Positions 1 through 8,492 of a DNA stretch of 64,000 bases are shown one piece after another; position 1 is the stretch's first letter; every line of letters begins with the position of its first letter. A program made the position numbers and the translations under genes. Below the pieces are notes generated by a model. It made no database searches. It was not told where the DNA came from and worked only from the letters and a program-made list of their open reading frames with translations. Origin of the DNA: Paraburkholderia lycopersici (lineage in GTDB: Bacteria > Pseudomonadota > Gammaproteobacteria > Burkholderiales > Burkholderiaceae); NCBI RefSeq assembly GCF_900096975.1, contig NZ_FMYQ01000010.1, positions 124,001-188,000 on the forward strand. Reading direction: 5' to 3'.

Positions 1-231
1 GACATCGATGCGGTACGTTGGATTCGATCTCGCTGGACCGGCCAAGGCATAACATTGGAGCTTGGTGCCCAAAACTCTTGGAACACAATCGAGGTGCAGA
101 CGACTTACTTATCCCGACAGGAATACGGACTCGGCCGTGGCGAGCAGGAATCGAGGGTTAACGGAATTCGTGCTTCAGTCGCTCAGTTGCTCGATATTTC
201 AGATGCCGGTTGGGAAACGCACGCTAGCTGA
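1..231 (+). CDS. C-terminal part of an unrecognised protein, cut by the window edge
   Basis: Frame 1 is open from the first base to a TGA at 229-231, giving 76 residues without a start codon, so it may be the 3' end of a gene that begins before the window. The translation is mixed hydrophilic with a helical-looking stretch near residues 55-70 and ends in WETHAS. I do not recognise a family. Random open frames of this length are common in GC-rich DNA, so the call is weak. Confidence 0.3.
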   Translation, partial: DIDAVRWIRSRWTGQGITLELGAQNSWNTIEVQTTYLSRQEYGLGRGEQESRVNGIRASVAQLLDISDAGWETHAS

Positions 232-259
232 CAGTGCGGATTGTTGATGATCGTGGTGC

Positions 260-622
260 TTATGACCTTCCCCCGCTGAAGTGACCTTCGAGGAACGGCA
301 GTGCCCGGCCACCCAATACCTCCTGAAAAAGCGCGGGCTCCACGTAAATCATGCGGTAGCGAAAGCCCTCGTCCGTCCCCGCCTGGCCGTCGTGCGCTTC
401 GTCGGGGTGAAGCACGATGGTGTTACCCGGCAGGCTGTCGCGCCGGCTGCGTCGATAGCTGAAGCTCTGCACCCCTGCGAGCGTGCGCCCGATCGCGTAC
501 GTATCGTGGCGATGCATGGCATATGCTTTGCCATGAAACCAGGCCTCGATGCGCTCGATGCCCTCTGTCGGCTCGGCGCGCACCACCCAGTCTGGGCGCA
601 TGGATGCAGCTTTTTGTATCAT
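260..622 (-). pseudogene. Truncated AraC-family regulator (N-terminal cupin domain only)
   Basis: The frame encodes about 120 residues resembling the arabinose-binding-like cupin domain of AraC regulators: a HRHDTYAIG motif around residues 38-46, then LPGNTIVLHPDEAHDG (the PGxxxxxxPxExHDG signature), then RMIYVEP. A full AraC protein of this type has about 280-300 residues with two helix-turn-helix motifs at the C-terminus; here a stop follows ALPFLEGHFSGGRS and no HTH is encoded downstream. ATGs lie at 622 and 601; neither has a strong Shine-Dalgarno. It is most likely a 3'-truncated remnant. It is divergent from the LysR gene but cannot bind DNA as it stands. Confidence 0.6.
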
Positions 623-1018
623 GGCGCGTCGCAAAAGAGAGTGAATGGACGTCGCGTCGGCGCGAAGCTCACACGTCGACTATACAGATAGCTTCGGGAG
701 AGCGCCGTGCACGGCCCACTTCAGTGCCAAAGTGATCGTGTTCTACTTTGCGTCGGTGGCGCAAATGACCGCTTCCTCGGACTCAAACGACGTTCGTATA
801 GTGGCCGCCAGAGTCAGCAATGGGTCCGGATGCGACCTCCCCGCGAGGACGAGCGTCGATCTGGCCTCATCGGCCGGAGTGCGGCCATGACGCGTCATTG
901 AAAGACAAAATTTGAGCGACCGCTAACGGGTCACATTCGACCGTACCATCACCTCGACTGTACCGACCCAGTACACTCCCAGGGAAGCCAAAAGCCCGAC
1001 CATCAAACTCGCCCCCCT
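623..1018. other. Intergenic region before the LysR gene
   Basis: About 400 bases between the AraC fragment and the LysR gene. Short open frames exist on the plus strand but show no recognisable protein and no ribosome binding site. It presumably carries the LysR promoter; I see no convincing -35/-10 pair or repeat. Confidence 0.4.
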
Positions 1019-1984
1019 ATGGACTACTTCGCCGCAACACGAGCTTTCGTTCGCGCAGCCGAATTACAGAGTTTCAGCAAGACCGCCAACGAACTGTCCG
1101 TCAAAACCTCGACTGTATCGCGCTACATAAGCGAGCTGGAAAAAGACCTCGGCATCGCGCTATTCAACCGATCGACACGCGGGCTAGTCCTTACAGAAGG
1201 CGGCCGCCTCTTTCGCGAACACGCAATGTTTGCGTTGCAAGCCCTCGACGACGCACGGGAAGTCACATCATCACTGAATCGCACGCCGCAAGGCGTGCTG
1301 CGCGTGACGATACCACCTGCATTCGGACGGCTGCATATCGTTCCGCATCTGCCGGCCTTCATGTCGCGCTATCCCGACATCGACCTCGACATCGTCTCGA
1401 CGGACGAAACGCTCAACATGATCGACGCAGGCATTGACGTGGCTATCCGTACCGGCGTGATGCCAGATTCATCATTGATGGCGAGACGCCTCGCGCCGCA
1501 TCGTCGTGTCGTCTGCGGCAGCCCCGCCTATCTTGAGCGCCGCGGTATACCGCGCACGCCTGACGAACTTTCCGCGCACGACGCACTTCGCCTGTCGCTT
1601 ATACCGGATGACAAATGGTCCTTCGCACGAAGCCCCGCGAATTTGCAGTCGTCACGGGATGCACCGGAATTGACGGTGGTCGAACTGAAGGGACGCCTGC
1701 GTACTGGCGACCAGGAAGCCGTGCTCGCGCTCGCCGTGGCCGGTTGCGGCGTGGCGCTCCTGCCGACCTGGCTCGCTGCCGCAGACCTGCGCGCCAGACG
1801 CTTGCAGCAGGTGCTGCCGGAGTGGGAGGCGCGTACCGGACGAGCCGACCCCGCGGTCTGGGCGGTCTATCCCCCCAAGAAGGTCGTTTCGTCGAAAGTG
1901 CGCGTGTTCGTGGACTTCTACGCCGAAGCGTTCGGCGAGCCGCCGTACTGGGACGACGGACTCGCGCCGGCACGTGCGCCTTAA
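1019..1984 (+). CDS. LysR-family transcriptional regulator
   Basis: A 321-residue protein of normal LysR length. Residues 1-60 form the winged helix-turn-helix (SFSKTANELSVKTSTVSRYISELEKDLG followed by LFNRSTRGLVLTEGG), and residues 90-300 the LysR substrate-binding domain (RVTIPPAFGRLHIVPHLPAFMSRYP, then DVAIRTG). The subgroup resembles CrgA/YafC-type regulators. The start is ATG 1019; no good Shine-Dalgarno is visible. Its stop codon overlaps that of the convergent cupin gene in the bases TTAA (1981-1984). The target is unknown; the cupin enzyme gene is the natural candidate but it is convergent, not divergent. Confidence 0.9.
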   Translation: MDYFAATRAFVRAAELQSFSKTANELSVKTSTVSRYISELEKDLGIALFNRSTRGLVLTEGGRLFREHAMFALQALDDAREVTSSLNRTPQGVLRVTIPPAFGRLHIVPHLPAFMSRYPDIDLDIVSTDETLNMIDAGIDVAIRTGVMPDSSLMARRLAPHRRVVCGSPAYLERRGIPRTPDELSAHDALRLSLIPDDKWSFARSPANLQSSRDAPELTVVELKGRLRTGDQEAVLALAVAGCGVALLPTWLAAADLRARRLQQVLPEWEARTGRADPAVWAVYPPKKVVSSKVRVFVDFYAEAFGEPPYWDDGLAPARAP

Positions 1985-2925
1985 CGCACGAAGCGGATGT
2001 CCAGCGTGCGCAGATACGTCTGCAAGCCCGCGTCCTGGATCGGGATCACATACGCGTTGTCGTTCGTTTCATTGAAATGCGCGTGCCAGTATCCTGGGGG
2101 CGTAACGAATGCCATACCTGCTTCCCAATCGACGCGAGTCGGATTCGCGATATTGCCCTCTGCGTCGAGTTCGGTGCCGACCAGCGTATAGACGCCCGGC
2201 CCGCCGCCGGCGATAAAGTCGAGCGCAATCGACTGGTGTCGATGCGGCTTCTGGACCGAATGCGGCGGCACGATGCCGAACATTGCCCACAGCACGTGCG
2301 TGACTGTGCGCGTCTGCGGAAAGTTGGCGTTGCCCATCAGCACGCTGATGCGGTTGCGTCGGCCCGCGTTGCTCTGTTCCGCGACTTCGCGCAATGCTGC
2401 CTGCGCGTCGGCGGCCGGATAGCGTGTGGGCGCAAAGCGCGCCTGTACCTGGGTTGTGCCAAGATAGGTCAGCAGCGGCGCATCATTCACGTAATATAGC
2501 GTAGCGGTCGTATCCGCGGAGAACATGGCGGCGAGGCCACCCGGAAGCGTAAAGAAGTCGCCTTGCGCAAACGGAAAGCGCGTTGCGCCCTGCTTCACGC
2601 TGCCCGTTCCGCCGATCACGTAGCAGACCTGCGAGGTCGCGTTCGGATCGAGCGTCAACGCTTCGCCCGCCTCGATACGCAGGAAGCTCGCGCTCAAGCC
2701 CGGACCGGTCGCGGGACCGGGACACTCCAGTTCGGCGGACAGATCGAGCGGCACGACGCGGGTTGCGCCGTCGGCATAGAGCGACGGTGGGAAGCTGCGG
2801 AACGGCACGCGCGAGATGAGTTTCGCGCCGATCGGATTGGCGGACGACGTGTATTCAAAGTACTGCGCGTCCCCAGTCGCCACGTCGGGTTCGGCGAGAA
2901 GTACGGGAGATGTTCTGGTCAGCAT
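1981..2925 (-). CDS. Bicupin protein, gentisate 1,2-dioxygenase-like
   Basis: A 314-residue protein with two cupin folds. The C-terminal cupin is the better conserved: KPHRHQSIALDFIAGG near residue 230 supplies the HxH of cupin motif 1, and GMAFVTPPGYWHAHFN near residue 275 matches motif 2, G(X)5PxG(X)2H(X)3N, exactly. The N-terminal cupin (around 90-140) lacks the histidine pair. This layout and the length resemble gentisate 1,2-dioxygenases, Fe(II) ring-cleavage enzymes, but the substrate cannot be told from sequence. No other gentisate-pathway gene (maleylpyruvate isomerase or fumarylpyruvate hydrolase) lies nearby. Upstream of the ATG the minus strand reads GGAAGGAGCAAAC, a strong Shine-Dalgarno. 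Confidence 0.75.
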   Translation of the reverse strand: MLTRTSPVLLAEPDVATGDAQYFEYTSSANPIGAKLISRVPFRSFPPSLYADGATRVVPLDLSAELECPGPATGPGLSASFLRIEAGEALTLDPNATSQVCYVIGGTGSVKQGATRFPFAQGDFFTLPGGLAAMFSADTTATLYYVNDAPLLTYLGTTQVQARFAPTRYPAADAQAALREVAEQSNAGRRNRISVLMGNANFPQTRTVTHVLWAMFGIVPPHSVQKPHRHQSIALDFIAGGGPGVYTLVGTELDAEGNIANPTRVDWEAGMAFVTPPGYWHAHFNETNDNAYVIPIQDAGLQTYLRTLDIRFVR

Positions 2926-3451
2926 GTTTGCTCCTTCCGGGTGTTAAGAAGCTTCGTGCGGGTTCGTTCTGTTGGAGAGCGGCGCGTCCGAAGGCTGACC
3001 TGACTGTAGGGGGGAGGGCCTTGGCGCCAGAAGTACCGAACGTCGAAATCACTTTTGCGCAAAAAGGCGCATCACGCGTCCGGTCGCGGCCAAGCGGATT
3101 GCCTCTACCGGCTTGCATGCCCCTTCATCATCCGCAGCATGTCTATGAAGCGGCGATCGACGACACCGCGTTGAAGAGCCGAAGTCGAAACGACAGCGGA
3201 CGTTTGGTTGCGTATGTTGATCGACCGCTGGGATCGACTTCCGCCTGCCAGGTCGCGCATCCAACTGCCTCGCAGACACGGAGCGTCGTGAGGCAAAGTC
3301 CGGCCATGAACAGACATTCGACTGCGGCGTCTGGATCACTGACAATCCCCAAAATCGAGACGTAGACGTGGCCTCAATCCACGCAGTTGGATACATCATA
3401 CGAAATGACTCGCACTGGCAATGTGGAGGTGTGCAAAGACACCCGGAGGCC
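2926..3451. other. Divergent intergenic region between the cupin and AraC genes
   Basis: About 525 bases. It should hold the cupin promoter and the AraC promoter. Minus-strand open frames of 60-70 codons overlap one another here but have no recognisable motif or start signal. I see no clear operator. Confidence 0.4.
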
Positions 3452-4270
3452 ATGAGGGAAATGCAACGGACGACATTCAAGCTGTTGAGCTGCCAAAGAA
3501 GCGGCATCGAAGCCGTGGAAGCCGACACCACGCTCGTCTTTGGCCGCCACACCCATGAGCAGTTTGGCGTGGGGCTGATCGAGCGCGGCGCACAGAAATC
3601 GGCGAGCGGCCGTGGTCTCGTCGAAGCCAGTGCGGGTGACGTAATCACTGTCAACCCTGGTGAAGTGCATGACGGGGCACCGATCGGCGACGGCGGGCGC
3701 TCATGGCGAATGCTGTATCTCGACCCGGCGATCGTTGCCGAGCTGGCCGCGGACATTACGGAAGGCCGCAAAGGCGCGACTTGCGAGTTCAGCCAACCGA
3801 AAGTCAGCGACCGGCGAATCGCAGCGCTATTCGGCCAGCTCTTTCGTGCAATGACTGGCAGCATTGCAGACCCGCACGGAGTCCGGGCAGACGAGACCTT
3901 GCTGCTCGTACTGGCTGGCTTGCTCCAGCCTGCATCCGCCACGCACCGGTGCACTCCAGCCGGAATCGCTTCGGCCCGCGCCCTGATCGATGACGATCCC
4001 CCAGGGACGCTGACGCTCACGGCACTCGCGGACGAAGCCGGGCTGAGCCGCTATCAATTCCTGCGCGCTTTCGCGAAAGCGACCGGCCTCACGCCTCACG
4101 CCTACATCCTGCAGCGCCGTATTCATCACGCACGCCAGTTGATCCGTCATGGTGCGCGGCTCGCCGAAGCTGCCGCGCAGAGCGGTTTCTCCGATCAGAG
4201 CCATATGACGCGGCTGTTCGTCCGTAGTTTTGGTATGACGCCGGGTACGTATGCCACGGGAGTCGGCTGA
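3452..4270 (+). CDS. AraC-family transcriptional regulator
   Basis: About 272 residues. The N-terminal cupin sensor has RHTHEQFGVGLIERG and ASAGDVITVNPGEVHDG; the C-terminal 100 residues carry two helix-turn-helix motifs (LTALADEAGLSRYQFLRAFAKATGLTPHAYILQ and LAEAAAQSGFSDQSHMTRLFVRSFGMTPGTY). ATG 3452 and ATG 3461 are both possible: a GGAGG at 3445-3449 is too close to the first and a little far from the second. The longer frame from a GTG at 3368 has no supporting features. A LysE-type exporter follows 180 bases downstream on the same strand, a pairing often seen for effector-exporter control, so regulation of that exporter is plausible but inferred. Confidence 0.9.
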   Translation: MREMQRTTFKLLSCQRSGIEAVEADTTLVFGRHTHEQFGVGLIERGAQKSASGRGLVEASAGDVITVNPGEVHDGAPIGDGGRSWRMLYLDPAIVAELAADITEGRKGATCEFSQPKVSDRRIAALFGQLFRAMTGSIADPHGVRADETLLLVLAGLLQPASATHRCTPAGIASARALIDDDPPGTLTLTALADEAGLSRYQFLRAFAKATGLTPHAYILQRRIHHARQLIRHGARLAEAAAQSGFSDQSHMTRLFVRSFGMTPGTYATGVG

Positions 4271-4452
4271 CCGCCTGCGCCTGCAATTTTGTTCAAGACC
4301 GTCGGACCGCCGACGCCGAGAATCGAGGCTTAACCTCTTTCCCCGGCGTGAGGCACGATCTTGCTATTTTTCTTTTTACCCTGTTCTCGTCGCGGCATCC
4401 CAACGCGCGTCGCACGCGTGCTCCGGTTTTGCGCATCCATGACGGAGAGGCC

Positions 4453-5064
4453 ATGAGCATCGGATTTCTGGTCACGTCGCTGATCGTCGTAGCTTCGCCC
4501 GGAACCGGCGCACTCCTCACAGTGGGCGCTGGTTTGTCGCGTGGAGGGCGTGCAGCAATCGTCGCAGCATTGGGCTGCACGTTCGGCATCCTGCCGCACA
4601 TGGTGGCGGCGATCACCGGTCTGGCTGCGCTCCTGCATGCGAGCGCTGTCGCGTTCTCAGCGATCAAATATGTGGGCGTCGCCTACCTGCTCTTCATTGC
4701 ATGGAAAACACTTGAGGAAAAAGGACCGTTGAAGATCACGTTCGACAGCCCCGCCCGCACCGACCGGGATGTGATCTTGCACGCGATCCTCGTGAATATT
4801 CTCAACCCTAAACTCTCGATCTTCTTCTTCGCGTTCCTGCCGCAATTCATCGATCGCGGCGAAAACCAGCCTGCGCTTCGCATGCTGGAACTATCACTCG
4901 TCTTCATGGCGATGACGTTCGTCGTGTTCGTGGCATACGGCGTCTTCGCGGCGAGGGTCCGTGACCGCATTCTTTCACGCCCCGATGTTCTCAAGTGGAT
5001 GCGCCGGAGCTTTGCCGCGGCGTTCGTCGGGGTCGGGGTCAAGCTAGCCTTGGTGCAGCGGTAG
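4453..5064 (+). CDS. LysE/RhtB-family amino-acid exporter
   Basis: A 203-residue membrane protein with about six hydrophobic segments. It shows the family layout: IVVASPGTGALLTVGAGLSRGGRAAIVAALG at the N-terminus (the PGP-like loop reads PGTG) and ILVNILNPKLSIFFFAFLPQF near the middle, the NPK-FF-FLPQF signature of LysE/RhtB transporters. The start ATG 4453 is chosen because GGAGAGG sits just upstream (4444-4450); the longer frame from 4348 is not supported. The family exports amino acids or analogues across the inner membrane; substrate unknown. It follows the AraC gene on the same strand. Confidence 0.88.
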   Translation: MSIGFLVTSLIVVASPGTGALLTVGAGLSRGGRAAIVAALGCTFGILPHMVAAITGLAALLHASAVAFSAIKYVGVAYLLFIAWKTLEEKGPLKITFDSPARTDRDVILHAILVNILNPKLSIFFFAFLPQFIDRGENQPALRMLELSLVFMAMTFVVFVAYGVFAARVRDRILSRPDVLKWMRRSFAAAFVGVGVKLALVQR

Positions 5065-5142
5065 GCCTCCTGTCCGGGCACGGTGAGGGCTGGACCCCTC
5101 CAGTTTGCGCCAGAATTCCCCGCACTGACGTGTGGTAGCGAT

Positions 5143-5168
5143 AGAGGTGGCCGAGCAAATTCGGACAG
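5143..5168 (+). repeat. Left terminal inverted repeat of the IS3 element
   Basis: Starts AGAGGTGGCC and pairs with the right end (6298-6323) at 19 of 26 positions, with the mismatches clustered at positions 11-16. Confidence 0.7.
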
Positions 5169-5229
5169 CCGGATAAGTGGATCTGCCGGGGCCTGAGCCA
5201 GCGACAATACTGGCAAAGGAAGCGGGGAA

Positions 5230-5536
5230 ACGACGAAGAGAACCCGACGCACGCACTCAGCGGCGTTCAAAGCGGAGGTGGCGCTGGCAGCGGTCAAGGG
5301 CGAGCGCACGCTGGCCGAACTGGCGCAGCAGTTCGATGTGCATCCGAACCAGATCACGGAATGAAAACGGCAGTTGCAGGAGCGCGCGGCGGACGTGTTT
5401 GGTGCAGCGGGCGTGCCGTCGAGCGAGCCGCCGGTGGATGTGAAAACGCTGCACGCGAAAATCGGCCCGTTGACGCTGAAGAACGATTTTTGTCAGGAGC
5501 GCTCGGCAAGGCCGGATTGCCGGGCGCGAAGCGATG
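5230..5536 (+). pseudogene. IS3-family OrfA (transposase helix-turn-helix subunit), broken
   Basis: The reading frame encodes [19 protein letters not shown] and then [13 protein letters not shown], the N-terminal helix-turn-helix of IS3-family OrfA. Three lesions are visible: no ATG at the expected start (GAA at 5227-5229), a TGA at 5362-5364 where the family has a tryptophan after NQIT, and a T-run at 5487-5491 one base too short, which throws the last 15 codons out of frame. OrfA would normally end in the ATGA overlap with OrfB at 5534. Confidence 0.8.
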
Positions 5537-6308
5537 ATCGACCGTACGCATGCGCTGCCGGTTTCGCAACAGACGCGGCTGGTCGGCATTGCGAGATCGA
5601 GCGCGTATTACCGGCCACAGCCGGTGAGCGAAGCCGATCAGTTGCTGATGCGCCGCATCGATGAACTGCATATGGAGTTCCCGTTTGCCCGGTCGCGGAT
5701 GCTGGCGCGCCTGCTGCGTCGGGAGGGCCATGAAGTCGGGCGCCGTCGTGTGCACGCTCATGAAGCGCATGGGCGTGGAGGCGCTGTACTGCAAGCCGAG
5801 CACGAGTCGGCGCAACGCACAGCACAAAATCTGGCCGTACCTGCTGCGCGGCCTGAAGATCGAGCGCGCCAATCAGGTCTTCACCCTCGACACGACGTAC
5901 ATTCCGATGGCGCGCGAATTCGTCTATCTGACTGCGGTGGTCGACTGGGCGAGCCGCAAGGTTCTCGCGCACCGGGTCGCCGTCACGCTGGAAACCTCGC
6001 ACGCCGTTGAGGCGCTGGAAGAAGCGCTTGCCCGTTACGGACTGCCGGACATCGTGAACGCCGATCAGGGCAGCCAGTTCACGGCGGGCGCGTTCACCGA
6101 GGCCGTGCTGGGCCGGGGCGTGCAACTGTTGATGGACGGCAAGGGGGCCTGGCGCGATAACGTGTTCGTCGAGCGGGTGTGGCGCAGCATCAAGTATGAG
6201 GAGATCTACCTGAAAGCGTACGAGTCGGTCAGCCATGCCCGGCGCTCCATCGGCAGCATGATTGCCTCGGACGTTCCACTTAAAAATCTCAGAATACTGT
6301 TCGAATGA
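5534..6308 (+). pseudogene. IS3-family OrfB (DDE transposase), broken
   Basis: From ATG 5534 the frame reads MIDRTHALPVSQQTRLVGI, then loses frame near 5752 (two bases missing between GRRRV and LMKRMGVEAL) and continues in the neighbouring frame through the integrase core: DTTYIPMA (first Asp), VNADQGSQFTAGAF (second Asp) and DNVFVERVWRSIKYEEIYL (Glu). After RSIG at about 6252 the remaining 40 or so residues normally found (DFYN-HRPHSSL region) are replaced by a short tail running into the right end, so an internal deletion removed the C-terminus. Confidence 0.85.
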
Positions 6309-6323
6309 CTGAGGCCACCTCTG
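6298..6323 (-). repeat. Right terminal inverted repeat of the IS3 element
   Basis: Ends GGCCACCTCT; partner of the repeat at 5143-5168. Confidence 0.7.
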
Positions 6324-6521
6324 AATTCGCAGTCGACTGGGGCCAACTGCGTCAGATGGTAGTCGGCCAAAACCCGACCTTCAAAAAACGCGAGTCAGAT
6401 TGTCAACAAAGCAAAAGCGCTGCTACTCCTGACCATTCAAAATGAAACAGCAAGAACCGGGAAGTCGAAACGAAACGCTCCACCGATACTGACGTCCTGT
6501 TACCACCGTGCAGGAGTCGAT

Positions 6522-7208
6522 ATGTCTGATTCGCATGTGCTGAGCGAGCCCGCAATACTTTACTTTGGAACGCCCGTGGTGTTGATCGGCACCAGAAATG
6601 AAGATAGAACCGACAACATCGCGCCGATCTCGTCCGCGTTCTGGCTTGGATGGCGGTGCGTGATAGGAATTGCAGCCTCGTCGAAAACAACCGAGAACCT
6701 GATTAGAACGGGTGAGTGCGTGCTCAACCTCCCATCGAGAGACGAAGCCGCGGCGGTGGATCGCATTGCCTGTACGACTGGCAGGAATCCAGTTCCTTCA
6801 GCGAAACGGGTGCGCGGCTATGTGTTCGAACCCAACAAATTCGAGCGGGCCGGACTCACACCGATCGCAGCCCTCACCGTCGATGCGCCCAGGGTCCGCG
6901 AGTGTCCGGTCCAAATGGAATCAGTACTAGCCGCACAACATGGAATCGGCGACGACACGCCCGAACTTCGGGGCACGATACGCATCTTCGAATTGCGGGT
7001 CGTGCGCATACATGTACGGTCGGACATTTTGATGGTCGATGACCGTAACCGTATCGATCCCGACAAGTGGAATCCCCTGATAATGAGCTTCCAGAAATTT
7101 TATGGTCTGTCGGCGGGACAAGTTCATGAGTCAAGACTCGCAGGCATTCCGGAGACTGCTTATCGCAGCCCTGACGTCGACCGGGCCCGGGCGCCGCAAG
7201 GGACCTGA
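6522..7208 (+). CDS. Flavin reductase family protein (FMN-binding split barrel)
   Basis: A 228-residue protein resembling the flavoredoxin/flavin reductase branch of the FMN-binding split-barrel superfamily. Signature stretches are LYFGTPVVLIGTRNEDRTDNIAPISSAFW at residues 14-42, where the family begins with a PVVLVxTxxxDGxxNxAPxS pattern, and CVLNLPS near residue 68. CAGGAG lies five bases before the ATG. It probably binds FMN and either reduces free flavin for a partner oxygenase or acts on a small reductant; no partner monooxygenase is next to it. It stands alone, just after the dead IS element. Confidence 0.8.
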   Translation: MSDSHVLSEPAILYFGTPVVLIGTRNEDRTDNIAPISSAFWLGWRCVIGIAASSKTTENLIRTGECVLNLPSRDEAAAVDRIACTTGRNPVPSAKRVRGYVFEPNKFERAGLTPIAALTVDAPRVRECPVQMESVLAAQHGIGDDTPELRGTIRIFELRVVRIHVRSDILMVDDRNRIDPDKWNPLIMSFQKFYGLSAGQVHESRLAGIPETAYRSPDVDRARAPQGT

Positions 7209-7786
7209 TGCCACGCATGGCCGTCCGCTTTGGAGAAATACGTAGGACCGTTGTGGTAGATTTATGCCCTTTGCATGAGAGGCCGCGTCCGCGGCAATCG
7301 TTGCACTCAGTCGTCGGGCGGTACGCGGCCAGGAAGCGCCCTTCAACTGAACCGCGGGCCTGTCATCCCGGCGCCAGCTCCGCATTGGAAAAGGGCCAGT
7401 CAATTCGCTGGTCTGGTGCAAATTTCGGGGCGCGGTGCGCTGCTCCATCTGACCGATCTCGTAGCGGTAGGTGCCGTGCAGTCGCAGGCTTGTTCTTACC
7501 CCCACCCCTGTCTAATCTTTGCGCAATGCCATGCCAGACAAGGCGGGCGCAGCAAAGTCGGCCCGCATCGCTTCGTCTGCAGAACGGACCGCCCGGTGAA
7601 ACAGTTACAAGATAAGTATTGACGCCACTCCATCCGGCCGGTACTGTTCGCTCCGAAGTTCAAGAAGTTCGATTGCTGTTCATCAATTGCTCGCTCCCCC
7701 GCGGTATTCGTTGCCCTCTCCCTCCTTGAAGCTTCACGCGCTCACTAATAGAGCATATTTCTGCATTTTTTCATCAAGGATTCTTC
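7209..7786. other. Intergenic region and leader upstream of the cold-shock gene
   Basis: About 580 bases without a convincing gene. The last 100 bases before the cspA-like ATG are pyrimidine-rich and contain AT-rich patches (CATATTTCTGCATTTTTTC), consistent with the long structured 5' leader usual for cold-shock genes. The earlier part holds only overlapping spurious frames on both strands. Confidence 0.45.
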
Positions 7787-7990
7787 ATGGATACCGGCAC
7801 CGTTAAGTGGTTCAACGACAGCAAGGGCTTCGGCTTCATCACCCCGGACAAGGGCGGTGACGACCTGTTCGCTCATTTCTCCGAAATCAGGAGCGAAGGC
7901 TTCAAGACGCTGGCTGAAAATCAGAAAGTGAGCTTCGAAACGAAGCAAGGCCCGAAGGGGCTGCAAGCGGCTAACATCAAGCCGCTGTAA
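7787..7990 (+). CDS. CspA-family cold-shock protein
   Basis: A 67-residue single cold-shock domain, the usual size. RNP-1 is seen as SKGFGFITP (residues 12-20) and RNP-2 as DLFAHFS (residues 26-32), with the typical start GTVKWFND. It binds single-stranded RNA and DNA and acts as an RNA chaperone in the cytoplasm. AAGGA lies seven bases before the ATG. A hairpin follows directly downstream, so it is probably a monocistronic unit at the head of a small group of translation-related genes (unknown protein, IF-1, bS21). Confidence 0.96.
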   Translation: MDTGTVKWFNDSKGFGFITPDKGGDDLFAHFSEIRSEGFKTLAENQKVSFETKQGPKGLQAANIKPL

Positions 7991-7999
7991 AGTTGAAGG

Positions 8000-8027
8000 A
8001 CCCGGCCTCCTGCGACGGACGCCGGGT
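8000..8027 (+). terminator. Hairpin after the cold-shock gene
   Basis: ACCCGGC (8000-8006) pairs with GCCGGGT (8021-8027) around a 14-base loop, nine bases after the stop codon. There is no T-run, so it is either a weak terminator or an mRNA-end stabiliser. Confidence 0.5.
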
Positions 8028-8267
8028 TGCAGCGACACCCTCGCGGAGCTTTATCTCCCTCAGTTGGCGCGATCACTCCTGATTGGCATCTGTTTGTACA
8101 GCAGCGTGCCTGCGCCATACGCCTCGTTGCGCCCATTCTGCCCTCAGGCTTCAACGCCATTTTTTCGCTTTTCGACTGCTGAAGAATTCGGCTCGAATGG
8201 CTTTGAAGCGGCACGCCCATGCACTTTTCGCACGGCGTGTGCGCACTCAAATATCATTAAAATTAAA

Positions 8268-8492
8268 ATGCAAAACATACAAATTCAACATTACAACGGC
8301 TATGCCGTCCAATCCTCGGCGCATCGTTTGCCCGATGGCAGCTTTTCATCCAACCTGTTGCTCGAACTCATCGACGGCGAGCGAGCCGAAGGCCGCTACT
8401 CGTTCTATTCGCTCGATTACTTCAAGAGTGAAGAGCAAGCGTTACAGCACTCGGCCCAGTGGGCACGCATCTGGGTCGACACGCGCGGTTAA
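8268..8492 (+). CDS. Small conserved-looking protein of unknown function
   Basis: A 74-residue acidic protein starting MQNIQIQHYNGYAVQSSAH. No cysteines, no membrane segment; the sequence alternates short strands and a C-terminal helix rich in Glu and Gln (SEEQALQHSAQWARIWVDTRG). The start ATG 8268 is chosen because the 68 codons before it in the same frame have no features. It lies between cspA-like and infA-like genes on the same strand. I do not recognise the family; codon use fits its neighbours, so it is probably real. Confidence 0.65.
   Translation: MQNIQIQHYNGYAVQSSAHRLPDGSFSSNLLLELIDGERAEGRYSFYSLDYFKSEEQALQHSAQWARIWVDTRG

Larger units (their letters stand above)
5142..6324 (+). mobile_element. 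Decayed IS3-family insertion sequence
   Basis: A roughly 1.18 kb element bounded by imperfect inverted repeats. The left end starts AGAGGTGGCC at 5143 and the right end finishes GGCCACCTCT at 6323; 19 of the outer 26 positions agree when the ends are paired. Inside are an OrfA and an OrfB of the two-frame IS3 type. It cannot transpose by itself: OrfA has lost its start codon, contains a TGA and a one-base deletion, and OrfB has a two-base deletion and has lost the segment with the last catalytic region. I found no clear target-site duplication. It separates the LysE gene from the flavin reductase gene. Confidence 0.85.

Noticed and set aside
3049..4020. A 323-codon minus-strand frame across the AraC gene
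   Set aside because: Serine/proline/arginine-rich shadow of the AraC coding strand.
8000..8027. A riboswitch after the cold-shock gene
   Set aside because: Only a simple hairpin with a plain loop is present; it lies downstream of the gene and matches no riboswitch layout I know.
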